DNA of 64,000 nucleotides from Streptomyces sp. VRA16 Mangrove soil (GTDB lineage Bacteria; Actinomycetota; Actinomycetes; Streptomycetales; Streptomycetaceae). The notes under the pieces were generated by a model that was not told where the DNA came from, did not search any database, and worked only from the letters and a program-made list of their open reading frames with translations. Every line of letters begins with the position of its first letter. The first letter of the stretch is position 1. Shown here piece by piece: positions 53,060 to 61,281 of this stretch. The stretch lies in contig NZ_JAFVLN010000001.1 in NCBI RefSeq assembly GCF_017377775.1, positions 744,001 to 808,000 on the forward strand. The letters are read 5' to 3'. The translations under genes were made by a program, and so were the position numbers.

Positions 53060-54653
53060 CGTCAGATCCTTCGGGGGAAGAGGGAACGAGCAGCCACAGG
53101 GCGGTGTCGGGCGGCAGCGTGTCACCGTCGAACGGCTCGCTGCCGAGCACCGGGCGTCCGGGCAGGGTAAGGGAGTTGAGGGGTGCGGGCATGTCGCCGA
53201 GGTTCACGGCGCACACCAGGTCGCCGCGGCGGAACGCGAGCACGTCGGCGCCGGGCGCCGAGAGCCATTGCGGCGGGGCCGCGGCATCCGGTGCGCGATG
53301 GGCGCGGCGCAGCCGCAGCGCCTCGCGGTACAGGGCGAGCGTCGAGCCGGGGTCCCGCTCCTGCGCGGCGACCGCCAGCGCGGCCCAGTCGTCGGGCTGC
53401 GGAAGCCACGTGCAGTCGGCGGGCGCCGAGGTGAAGCCGTACGGTGCGTGCGCGCCGGACCAGGGGAGCGGCACCCGGGCGCCGTCCCGGCCGCGCTCGG
53501 TGCGGCCCGAACGCTCCCACAGCGGGTCGCGGATCCGGTCGTCGGGAACGTGAGCCTGCGGCAGGCCCAGCTCCTCGCCCTGGTAGAGGTACGCGGAACC
53601 GGGCAGCGCCAGCATCAGGAGCGCGGCCGCCCGCGCCCTCCGCAGCGAGCCGTACCGGGTCACGGGACGCACCGCGTCATGGCTGGACACCAGCCAGGTC
53701 ACCGCGGCACCGGGCACCGCGAACGAACCGTCGACCACTCGGCGCAGCTCGTCCGCGTCCCAACCCGCCTCCAGGAAAGCGAAGTTGAACGCCTGGTGCA
53801 TCTCGTCGGGCCGGATGTAGCGGGCCAGCCGCTCCAGGTCGAAGACGGCCGACTCGGCGACCATCACCCGGTCGCGGGGCTCGACCGCGCCCGGCGGCGC
53901 GGGATGCGTGTCGAGGAGCGCCCGCCAGTCGCGGTACAGCGGGTGCAGCTCCTCCTGGTCGTAGTACGGCATGAGGTGGTTGCGCCACGGGTCGCCGTGC
54001 TGGCCGGGGCCCGCATCGGGCTCGCCCTCCGCCTTGAACAGGGCGTGCGCCACATCGACCCGGAACCCGTCCACGCCCCGGTCGAGCCAGTACCGCAGGA
54101 CGTCGGCGAACGCGTCCCGCACCTTCGGGTTGCGCCAGTTCAGGTCGGGCTGCTCGGCGGCGTGCAGATGGCAGTACCACGCGCCGTCCGGCACCCGGGT
54201 CCAGGCGGGTCCGCCGAACGCCGACTGCCAGTCGTTGGGCGGCAGTTCACCGTCCGCGCCCCGGCCGGGACGGAACAGGTACCGCTCCCGTTCCGCCGAA
54301 CCGGGCCCCGCCGCCAGCGCCTCCTGGAACCAGGGGTGCCGGTCCGAGGTGTGGTTCGGCACCAGGTCGACGATGAGCTTCAGGCCCAACTCGTGCGCCC
54401 GTGACGTCAGTTCGTCGATGTCGGCACTCGTGCCCAGATCCTCGGCGACCCCCGTGTGGTCGGCGATGTCGTAGCCGCCGTCGGCCAGCGGCGACGGATA
54501 GAACGGCGTGATCCACACCGCGTCCGCGCCGAGATCCCTGATGTGCTCCAGGTGGGCGGTGACCCCCGGCAGATCGCCGATGCCATCGCCGTTCGAGTCG
54601 GCGAACGCGCGCGGATGGACCTCGTAGCAGACCATGTCCTGCCACCAGCTCAT
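53043..54653 (-). CDS. GH13 alpha-glucosidase-like enzyme
   Basis: A 536-residue cytosolic GH13 enzyme (no signal peptide). Conserved regions: IVDLVPNHTSDRHPWF (I), GVDGFRVDVAHALFKAEGEP with the nucleophile Asp (II), DRVMVAESAVFDLERLARYI with general-acid Glu (III) and VTWLVSSHDAVRPVTRYGSL with the transition-state Asp (IV). In region IV the usual Asn of SNHD is Ser. The overall form (CYEVHPRAFADSNGDGIGDL) is that of oligo-1,6-/alpha-glucosidases acting on short oligosaccharides. Its start overlaps the Gfo/Idh gene stop (ATGA). The joint presence with GH130 hints at a mixed gluco-manno-oligosaccharide. Confidence 0.9.
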   Translation of the reverse strand: MSWWQDMVCYEVHPRAFADSNGDGIGDLPGVTAHLEHIRDLGADAVWITPFYPSPLADGGYDIADHTGVAEDLGTSADIDELTSRAHELGLKLIVDLVPNHTSDRHPWFQEALAAGPGSAERERYLFRPGRGADGELPPNDWQSAFGGPAWTRVPDGAWYCHLHAAEQPDLNWRNPKVRDAFADVLRYWLDRGVDGFRVDVAHALFKAEGEPDAGPGQHGDPWRNHLMPYYDQEELHPLYRDWRALLDTHPAPPGAVEPRDRVMVAESAVFDLERLARYIRPDEMHQAFNFAFLEAGWDADELRRVVDGSFAVPGAAVTWLVSSHDAVRPVTRYGSLRRARAAALLMLALPGSAYLYQGEELGLPQAHVPDDRIRDPLWERSGRTERGRDGARVPLPWSGAHAPYGFTSAPADCTWLPQPDDWAALAVAAQERDPGSTLALYREALRLRRAHRAPDAAAPPQWLSAPGADVLAFRRGDLVCAVNLGDMPAPLNSLTLPGRPVLGSEPFDGDTLPPDTALWLLVPSSPEGSDDDLRD

Positions 54654-55870
54654 ACGGACGTCTCCTCGATCAGGGGGTGCGGCACGGGCTGTGCGACACC
54701 GGTGTCGGCCGCGACCGTCGCGGCCTCGGCGACCGCGACCGCGGTGAGCCCGCTGACGGCGTCCGCCTGGGGGACCACGCCCTCGCGCACGGCCCGCACC
54801 AGATCTGTCAGGGCGGCGCGCACGCTGCGCGCGTACACGTACGGCTTGCGCGGCTCACCGCCGAGGTCGAGGACGGCGTGCACGCGGTGCGGCACGGACC
54901 GCTCCTCGCCGCGGCCGCGGGCCCGGGCCGACGAGCCGGCGTCCCGCTCGACACGGACGGTGATCCACTCCTCGCCGTGCGGCAGAAAGCCCTCCACGGC
55001 GAGCAGGTCGTCGACCAGCTGCGGCAGTCGCTCCCACTCCCGGGCGCCTTCCTCGTCCGTCCACGCGGAGATCTCGGCCCGCACCGGGATCCAGCCGCTG
55101 ATCCGTGTCTCCGCGAACCCGTGGTCCAGGCGCATCAGCTGCCGCTCGGCGCGGTGCGCGTGCGTGAACGAGTGCAGGTGCGAGGCGAGCACCCCACCCG
55201 GGTGCACGACGTCCGCGCTGACCATGTCGACGGGACCGTCCGGGCGGCGCACGGCGGTGGCCCGCACGCTCACCGGGTCCGAACCCAGCAGCGCCCGCGC
55301 CGCGTCGAAGAAGTGCACGCCGTGCTCGACGAAGATGCCGCCGCTGTGCGCCGGGTCCCAGAACCAGTGATCGGGGCCCAGGTCCTGGTCGGAGGCGTCG
55401 TTCTCGAACAGGAACCGGCGCGCGGGCGCGAGCAGGCCCCGCTCGGTCAGCCGCTGCACGGCCCGCAGCAGCGGGTTGTAGCGCAGCACATGGTCCACCA
55501 CCAGGACGCGGCCGGCGCGGCGCGCCTCCGCGGCCACCCGGGCCGCGTCCTCGGTCGTGGTCGCGAGGGGCTTCTCGCAGAAGACATGGCGCCCGGCGCG
55601 CAGCGCGGCGACGGCCATCGCGGCATGGGTGGCGGGTGGCGTGGCGATCAGCACGGCCTCCACGTCGTCCCGTTCGAGGAGCTCCTCCAGGGACGCGAGG
55701 GCCGGGACACCGTGCCGCTCGCCGAGCCGCGCCGCCCGCTCCGCCGACGGATCGGCGACCGCGGCAAGCCGCAGACCCGGCAGGCCGACCGCCGCGTCGA
55801 GGACGAACTCGGCGAAGCCGCCGCAGCCGACGAGGCCGATGCCGAGCGGAGCGCGGGCGCCGCCGCTCAC
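54650..55870 (-). CDS. Gfo/Idh/MocA-family NAD(P)-dependent sugar oxidoreductase
   Basis: A 406-residue oxidoreductase. Nucleotide binding is GIGLVGCGGFAEFVLDAAVG. The conserved VLIATPPATHAAMAVAALRA, HVFCEKPLATTTEDAARVAA (EKP motif) and a C-terminal domain with YNPLLRAVQRLTE and GGIFVEHGVHFFDAARALLG follow, the His being the usual catalytic residue. It oxidises or reduces a sugar or inositol-like alcohol, substrate unknown. The GTG at 55870 overlaps the GH130 stop, and its own stop overlaps GH13, so all three are coupled and likely act on the same imported glycoside. Confidence 0.9.
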   Translation of the reverse strand: MSGGARAPLGIGLVGCGGFAEFVLDAAVGLPGLRLAAVADPSAERAARLGERHGVPALASLEELLERDDVEAVLIATPPATHAAMAVAALRAGRHVFCEKPLATTTEDAARVAAEARRAGRVLVVDHVLRYNPLLRAVQRLTERGLLAPARRFLFENDASDQDLGPDHWFWDPAHSGGIFVEHGVHFFDAARALLGSDPVSVRATAVRRPDGPVDMVSADVVHPGGVLASHLHSFTHAHRAERQLMRLDHGFAETRISGWIPVRAEISAWTDEEGAREWERLPQLVDDLLAVEGFLPHGEEWITVRVERDAGSSARARGRGEERSVPHRVHAVLDLGGEPRKPYVYARSVRAALTDLVRAVREGVVPQADAVSGLTAVAVAEAATVAADTGVAQPVPHPLIEETSV

Positions 55871-56946
55871 GCGGTGCGCTCCAGGACGGCGACGCCGATG
55901 TGCGCGTCGGCCATGCCGTAGAACACGTACAGCTCGCCGTCGATCTCCTCGATCGCCGTCGGGAAGACGACGTTCGGGACCGTGCCCGACAGCTCCTCCT
56001 CGGTCTCCGGCGCCATCAGCGGGGCGTCCGAGCGGGCCAGCACCTTCGACGGGTCGGCCGGGTCGAGGATCATGGCACCGGCCGCGTACGACACCTTCTG
56101 GTTCTGCGCCCACGGGTCCTCGATGGCACCGCAGACACCGTGGTGGATCAGCAGCCAGCCCTCGGGGACGCGGATCGGGGCCGGGCCGCCGCCGATCTTC
56201 AGCGACTCCCACTCGTACTCCGAGAGCGCCACCAGGCGGTGGTCGCGCGGCCGGGTCAGCGCGCGGATGTCCGCCTCGACCTCGGCGACGGGCACGTACG
56301 AGATCCAGATGCCGGGCCGCTCGTCGGTGACACCGGCGGGCAGGTGCACGCCCTCGCCCTCGCGGAACCAGCCGAGGTCCCACATCGGGCGGTGCAGCAT
56401 CGCGTACGCCATCTCGCCGTCCGGGCCCGGGACCGGCTCGGGGAAGTGGACGACGTCCTTGTTCGGGAACAGATTGAGGTCGGTGTCGAGGTCGGCCTGG
56501 TACTGGAACTGGATCGGGCCGAGCCGGGTCCAGTCCGTCAGGTTCTCGGAGACGGCGAGCGCCGGCTTCGGGCCCAGCGGGCCGTAGGCGACGTACGACA
56601 TCACGTGCCGGCCGAGGGACGGGACCCAGGTGACGCGCGGGTCCTCGACACCGGCGTTGTTCTTGCCGCGCTCCCAGCCCTCGTCGGGGGCGAGGACGAC
56701 ACCGCGGCGCTCGACGCCGTTCGGGACACCCTGCTCGTCGAAGGTGACCTCGGCGAGGCCGACCCGCGAGACGTTGCCCTCCGCGACCAGCCGCGGCAGC
56801 AGGTGCAGCCTGCCGTCGGGGGTGCGGCCGGAGGCCGGGTTGAGGACGCCCTCGGTCTCGTTCGCCTCGCCGGCCAGCGGGGACATGACGACACCCTTGC
56901 GCACGAGGCGGTACGGGATGGCCGTGGTGTCGGTGGTGGTGCTCAT
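55867..56946 (-). CDS. GH130 beta-mannoside phosphorylase (family)
   Basis: A 359-residue five-bladed beta-propeller of GH130. Blade motifs are visible: EGVLNPASGRTPDGRLHLLP, NNAGVEDPRVTWVPSLGRHV (ED.R catalytic region), LFPNKDVVHFPEPVPGPDGE, WLLIHHGVCGAIEDPWAQNQ and PNVVFPTAIEEIDGELYVFY ending GMADAHIGVAVLE. GH130 enzymes phosphorolyse beta-mannosides to mannose-1-phosphate, though some members are hydrolases. The neighbouring phosphomannomutase gives a use for mannose-1-phosphate. The linkage (beta-1,2 or beta-1,4) cannot be told by eye. It lacks a signal peptide, so it works on imported sugars. Confidence 0.9.
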   Translation of the reverse strand: MSTTTDTTAIPYRLVRKGVVMSPLAGEANETEGVLNPASGRTPDGRLHLLPRLVAEGNVSRVGLAEVTFDEQGVPNGVERRGVVLAPDEGWERGKNNAGVEDPRVTWVPSLGRHVMSYVAYGPLGPKPALAVSENLTDWTRLGPIQFQYQADLDTDLNLFPNKDVVHFPEPVPGPDGEMAYAMLHRPMWDLGWFREGEGVHLPAGVTDERPGIWISYVPVAEVEADIRALTRPRDHRLVALSEYEWESLKIGGGPAPIRVPEGWLLIHHGVCGAIEDPWAQNQKVSYAAGAMILDPADPSKVLARSDAPLMAPETEEELSGTVPNVVFPTAIEEIDGELYVFYGMADAHIGVAVLERTA

Positions 56947-56953
56947 GGAGGAT

Positions 56954-57790
56954 TCAGCCCTTGGTAGCGGAGTCGATGTCGGTGGAGGTGAAGTGGCGCT
57001 GGAACAGCAGGAACAGCACCACCGCGGGGACGGCGAGGACGACCGCGCCGGCCAGCAGGGCGCCCGCCGGGTTGGCGACCGTGCCCTGCATGTTGGAGAG
57101 GAAGCTCGCCAGGGAGACGGCGAGGGGCTGCATGTCGGCGTTCTTCGTGACGAGGAACGGCCACAGGAACTCGTTCCACGGCCCGATGAACGTCAGCAGC
57201 AGTGCCGTGAGGACGGCGGGCCGCGCCATCGGCAGCGCGATCCTCCACAGGATCCGCAGCTCGCTCGCCCCGTCGATGCGGGCCGCCTCGAAGAGGGAAG
57301 CGGGCATCTGGAGGAAGAACTGGCGGAAGAGGAACACGGCCGTCGAGTTGATCGCGAACGGCAGGATCATGCCCAGGTAGTTGTCGCCGAGCCCGTAGTC
57401 GCGGACCACAAGCACGTACAGCGGCAGGGTGAGCAGCTGGAACGGGATCATCTGCACCAGCAGCAGCGCCCCGAACACGGCGCCCTTGCCGCGGAAGCGC
57501 AGCACCGCGAGCCCGTAGCCGGCGAGCACCCCGAAGACGAGCGTGCACACCAGCACGCCGATCGTCATGATGCCCGAGTTGAGCAGCGAACGGCCCACCG
57601 AGATGGCGCCGTTGATCGCCGAGTAGTTGGCGCCGGTCAGGCCCGAAGGGACGGCCGCCGACAGGTCGCCGACCGTCGTCGTGCGCAGTGAGCCGACGAC
57701 CATGTAGTAGAAGGGGAAGAGGAAGGCGACGGCGCCGAGCGACAGGAGCACATAGCGCACGGGCTTCGAGGCGCGAAGGCTGTTGCGCAT
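56954..57790 (-). CDS. Carbohydrate ABC permease (CUT1, MalG-like)
   Basis: A 278-residue permease. After the first helix LLSLGAVAFLFPFYYMVVGS it has the usual MalG periplasmic loop, five more helices and the EAA loop ASLFEAARIDGASELRILWR with IALPMARPAVLTALLLTFIG. It ends QRHFTSTDIDSATKG; the 'G..KG' end is a MalG trademark. It forms a heterodimer with the next protein. The ATPase is missing from the operon, as usual in Streptomyces, where MsiK energises several CUT1 importers. Confidence 0.93.
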   Translation of the reverse strand: MRNSLRASKPVRYVLLSLGAVAFLFPFYYMVVGSLRTTTVGDLSAAVPSGLTGANYSAINGAISVGRSLLNSGIMTIGVLVCTLVFGVLAGYGLAVLRFRGKGAVFGALLLVQMIPFQLLTLPLYVLVVRDYGLGDNYLGMILPFAINSTAVFLFRQFFLQMPASLFEAARIDGASELRILWRIALPMARPAVLTALLLTFIGPWNEFLWPFLVTKNADMQPLAVSLASFLSNMQGTVANPAGALLAGAVVLAVPAVVLFLLFQRHFTSTDIDSATKG

Positions 57791-57791
57791 G

Positions 57792-58682
57792 TCAGTTGCC
57801 CCTCTCGGAGAGCTTGCGGGCGACGAGCGAGACGATCGCGACGAAGGCGATGAGGACGACACCGAGCGCCGCGGCGAAGTCGGGGTGCCCCTGCTCGATG
57901 CCCTTCTGGTACATCAGCAGCACCGGCGAGGTGGACGCGTGATCGGGACCGCCGCCCCCGGTCAGCAGATAGGGCTCGCTGAACAGGTTGGCGCCGGTGA
58001 TGATCGCGTAGATCACGACGAGCGTGGTCGCGGGCCGCACCCCGGGCACGGTCACCGAGAAGAACTGGCGCACCTTGCCCGCGCCGTCCATCGCGGACGC
58101 CTCGTACAGCTCCTGGCCGACGTTCTGCAGGGCGGCCAGGTACAGCATCACGAAGAAGCCGAGCTGCTTCCACGTCACGAACACCGCGATCATCGGCATC
58201 GCCAGATGCGAGTTGACCAGCCATGACGGATCCGGTGCCAGCGAACCCAGGGCGTGGTTGACGAACCCGTCCGAGCCGAACAGGAACTGCCACACCGCGA
58301 CCAGGGCGACGCTCGCGGTCACGTAGGGGAGGTAGAACGCGGCCCGGAAGAAGGCCCGCCCCTTGATCTTCGAGTTCAGTGCCGACGCCAGCACCAGGGA
58401 CAGGCCCACGGTCAGCGGCACATTGATGACCAGGAAGATCGCGATGTTGAGGAAGGCGCGGCCGACGACCGGGTCGGTGAAGACGTCCCGGTAGTTCGAC
58501 AGGCCCACCCACGGCGCGTCGATGTGGGTGCCGGGCGCCGTGAAGTAGAAGCGGTGGAAGGAGATCCACACCGTGTAGACCAGCGGCACGGCGAAGACGA
58601 CCAGGATGAACAGCACGTACGGCGACACGAACAGAGCGCCGATCCGGCCCCTGCGCGGGGCAGCCTTGGCCAGGGTGCTCAT
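57792..58682 (-). CDS. Carbohydrate ABC permease (CUT1, MalF-like)
   Basis: A 296-residue permease with six hydrophobic helices. It starts GALFVSPYVLFILVVFAVPL, has VGLSNYRDVFTDPVVGRAFL, and the EAA loop NVGQELYEASAMDGAGKVRQ with FFSVTVPGVRPATTLVVIYA. It lacks the long periplasmic P2 loop of E. coli MalF. It overlaps the binding-protein gene by 4 bp and is followed directly by the MalG-like gene. Confidence 0.93.
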   Translation of the reverse strand: MSTLAKAAPRRGRIGALFVSPYVLFILVVFAVPLVYTVWISFHRFYFTAPGTHIDAPWVGLSNYRDVFTDPVVGRAFLNIAIFLVINVPLTVGLSLVLASALNSKIKGRAFFRAAFYLPYVTASVALVAVWQFLFGSDGFVNHALGSLAPDPSWLVNSHLAMPMIAVFVTWKQLGFFVMLYLAALQNVGQELYEASAMDGAGKVRQFFSVTVPGVRPATTLVVIYAIITGANLFSEPYLLTGGGGPDHASTSPVLLMYQKGIEQGHPDFAAALGVVLIAFVAIVSLVARKLSERGN

Positions 58683-59971
58683 GACGGGTCCTCGTATTCG
58701 GCGAGCAGGTGGGATATCTCGGAGGAGGCGTCGCGCAGCGCCGCGTCCGTGGACTCACGGCCGAAGACGACCGACTTCGTCCACGCGTCGCGGAACGCCT
58801 GCCAGATGTCGACGGAGCCCGCCACGTTGGGGACCTCGACGACCCGCTTCGCCTGCTCGGCGAACGCCTTGTACGTAGGGTTCTTCTCGAAGAAGCCCGC
58901 GTACTTCGACGTCAGGTCGGTGCGCATCGGCATCTGGCCGGTCGTGTCGAGGAACTTCCCGTCCTGCCGCACCGACGTCGCGAACTTCAGCACGTCCCAG
59001 GCCGTGGCCCGGTTCTTGCACGAGCTGAACATCGACACGGACTTCTCGTCGCTGAACGAGTGCCCGCCGGTCTTCCCGTCGGCGGTCGGCACCGGCGCGA
59101 CACCGATGTCCACGCTGTTCTTGTACGCGGCGATCGCCCACGGCCCGACGGTGGCCATCGCGGCCTTGCCGTCGTTCAGTGAATCGCCCGGATACGCCTC
59201 CTGCGGCGCGAGCTTCTCGGCGTACAACGTCCGCCAGAAGGACGCGACCTGGCGGCCCGCCTGCGAGTCGAACTGCGGCTTGCCGTCCTCGATGAGCTGC
59301 TTGCCGCCGCTCTGCGCGGCGAACGCCGGGTAGAAGTCGTACCAGGGCTGGAAGAAGTCACTGCTGGGCGAGGGCCAGATCGCCGCCTGCGCGGCGCCGC
59401 TGCGCACCAGCTTCCGCGACGTGGCGAGGAACTCGTCGTACGTCGCGAGCTTCGGGTGCTCCGGGTCCAGACCGGCCTTCTTGAACAGCTTCTTGTTGTA
59501 GAGGATCATGACCGGGTTGCTCTTCCAGGGCAGCTGGTAGAACTTGCCGTCCGCCGACTTGTACTGGTCGGCGAGGGAGCCGCTGCGCCGCTCGATGTAC
59601 GAGGCGCCGTCCGCGAAGTCGTTCAGCGGCACGAGGCCGTTCTGCTTCTGGAACGTCGGGACCGCCGCGGGCGAGGTGTTGAACGCCAGACAGGCGCTCG
59701 TCCCCGCGATGATCGAGGCGCTGATCGCCTCCTCGGACGTCTTGCCGGCCGGGATCTGCTGCGCCGTGACGTGCTGGTCGGGGTGCGCCTTGTTCCACGC
59801 GGCGACCATCGCTTTGCCCCACTGCACTTCCTGGGCGTTGTTCGACAGCCACACCGTGATCGGGCCGCGTGCCTTCGCGGCGTCGGCCGCGTCCGGGGCG
59901 GCCCTGCCGCAGGCCGTCGCCGTGCCCGCGATCGCGAGTACGAGCAGCGCGGACGCCGTTCTCCTCAGCAT
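58679..59971 (-). CDS. Carbohydrate ABC transporter substrate-binding lipoprotein (CUT1)
   Basis: A 430-residue lipoprotein. Signal peptide MLRRTASALLVLAIAGTATA ends at the lipobox Cys21. The binding domain contains ITVWLSNNAQEVQWGKAMVA, DGKFYQLPWKSNPVMILYNK and LFKKAGLDPEHPKLATYDEF, plus MATVGPWAIAAYKNSVDIGV, a typical malto-/oligosaccharide-binding layout. Sugar identity is unknown, but the enzymes encoded downstream point to a mannose-containing oligosaccharide. It follows the LacI gene by 92 bp. Confidence 0.92.
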   Translation of the reverse strand: MLRRTASALLVLAIAGTATACGRAAPDAADAAKARGPITVWLSNNAQEVQWGKAMVAAWNKAHPDQHVTAQQIPAGKTSEEAISASIIAGTSACLAFNTSPAAVPTFQKQNGLVPLNDFADGASYIERRSGSLADQYKSADGKFYQLPWKSNPVMILYNKKLFKKAGLDPEHPKLATYDEFLATSRKLVRSGAAQAAIWPSPSSDFFQPWYDFYPAFAAQSGGKQLIEDGKPQFDSQAGRQVASFWRTLYAEKLAPQEAYPGDSLNDGKAAMATVGPWAIAAYKNSVDIGVAPVPTADGKTGGHSFSDEKSVSMFSSCKNRATAWDVLKFATSVRQDGKFLDTTGQMPMRTDLTSKYAGFFEKNPTYKAFAEQAKRVVEVPNVAGSVDIWQAFRDAWTKSVVFGRESTDAALRDASSEISHLLAEYEDPS

Positions 59972-60063
59972 GTTGGATCTCCGAACTGTTCACGCGCGGC
60001 CTCGTCGCCGTGCGCCATGGCCGGTCGGCGCCGGGCGCGACCGGTGTGGGGTGTGTCCCTGCG

Positions 60064-61083
60064 TCAGCCGCGCGGAGCGGGACCGATGGAGGCGCGGGGC
60101 ACGAAGCGGGCGGGCGGCAGCTTCACATGCGCCGCCTCGCCGACGGCGACGACCGCGTCCAGGGCGCGGGCCGCCGCCTCACCCCAGCCGCGGGCGTCCG
60201 CACGGGCGGAGGCGAGCGGCGGGAAGCTGTAACGGGTCAGAGGGGTGTCGTCGTAGCCGACGACCGAGAGCTGGTCCGGCACCCGCACGCCCAGCTCCTG
60301 GGCGACCGAGAGCCCGGCCATCGCGGCCAGGTCGTTGCCGTAGACGATCGCGGTCGGCGGTTCGGCGCGGCCGAGCAGCTCGCGGGTGGCGAGCGCGCCG
60401 CCCTCGGCGCTGAAACCGCCCGGCAGGACCGGGCCCGCGGGCAGCCCGAGCGCGGCGAGTGTCTGCTCCCAGGCCTGCCGCCGGCGCTGCGCGTGCCGCA
60501 GCTCCTGCGGGCCCTCGACATGGGCGATGCTGCGGTGTCCGAGTTCGGCCAGGCGGCGTACGGCGGCCGCGTAGGCGGGCTCGTCGTCCAGGCTGACCGC
60601 GGTGAGCCCGCCGCCCCACTCGGGCCGGCCCACCACGACGGCGGGCAGGCCGAGCTCCTGCAGCAGCGCGGGGCGCGGGTCGTCCTGGCGCAGGTCGGTC
60701 AGGAGGACACCGTCCACCTGCCGCTCCGCCGCCATCCGCTCGTACACGCCGCGCTCCTTGGAGGGCGTGGTGACGTGCACCATCAGACCGTCACCGCGCT
60801 GCCCGATCACGGTCTCCACCCCGGCGATGAACGCGGGGAAGAACAGGTCCGTGCCGATCTGCTCGGGGTCCCGGGCGAGCACGAGCCCGTACGCGCCGAC
60901 CTTGCCGAGCGACAGGGCGCGCGCCGAACGGCTGGGCGTCCAGCCGAGCTCGGCGGCCGCGGCCATGATCCTGGCCTTGGTCTCCTCCGCGACACCGGGC
61001 CGGTCGTTCAGGGCGAAGGACACGGTGGCACGGGAGACACCGGCGCGCTGGGCGACGTCGGCGATGGTGGGCTTGCGTGCCAT
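60064..61083 (-). CDS. LacI-family transcriptional regulator of the mannoside operon
   Basis: A 339-residue repressor. The helix-turn-helix is TIADVAQRAGVSRATVSFAL, hinge LGWTPSRSARALSLGKVGAY. The ligand domain includes DLFFPAFIAGVETVIGQRGD, VDGVLLTDLRQDDPRPALLQ and YGNDLAAMAGLSVAQELGVR, and LSVVGYDDTPLTRYSFPPLA. The ATG at 61083 leads the leftward operon. Two palindromic CAAACCGGTTTG operators lie just upstream, consistent with autoregulation and control of the transporter and enzymes behind it. Confidence 0.93.
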   Translation of the reverse strand: MARKPTIADVAQRAGVSRATVSFALNDRPGVAEETKARIMAAAAELGWTPSRSARALSLGKVGAYGLVLARDPEQIGTDLFFPAFIAGVETVIGQRGDGLMVHVTTPSKERGVYERMAAERQVDGVLLTDLRQDDPRPALLQELGLPAVVVGRPEWGGGLTAVSLDDEPAYAAAVRRLAELGHRSIAHVEGPQELRHAQRRRQAWEQTLAALGLPAGPVLPGGFSAEGGALATRELLGRAEPPTAIVYGNDLAAMAGLSVAQELGVRVPDQLSVVGYDDTPLTRYSFPPLASARADARGWGEAAARALDAVVAVGEAAHVKLPPARFVPRASIGPAPRG

Positions 61084-61125
61084 GGTGCTGGACTCCCTGT
61101 CGTCGGACCGCCGGGGCGGCCCGCT

Positions 61126-61187
61126 TTCAAACCGGTTTGAACCGCGGAACGGGGTTAACCAAACCGGTTTGAACGACAGGGCGTCAA
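61126..61187 (-). promoter_or_regulatory. Tandem LacI operators TTCAAACCGGTTTGAA / CAAACCGGTTTG
   Basis: Two copies of the same dyad lie upstream of the LacI gene: a perfect 16-bp palindrome TTCAAACCGGTTTGAA (61126-61141) and the 12-bp core CAAACCGGTTTG (61160-61171). Their centres are 32 bp apart, about three helical turns, so two dimers could bind the same face. A TTGACG -35 box on the minus strand (61187-61182) places the upstream copy over the expected -10 position. Confidence 0.85.
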
Positions 61188-61281
61188 GAGTCTGAGAGCG
61201 GTGATCCACGTCACAGACGGAGCGTGGGGGTGGGCGTGGGCGTGGGCCGGGCGTGGGGCGGTCCCCGCACCCGGCGCCGGG

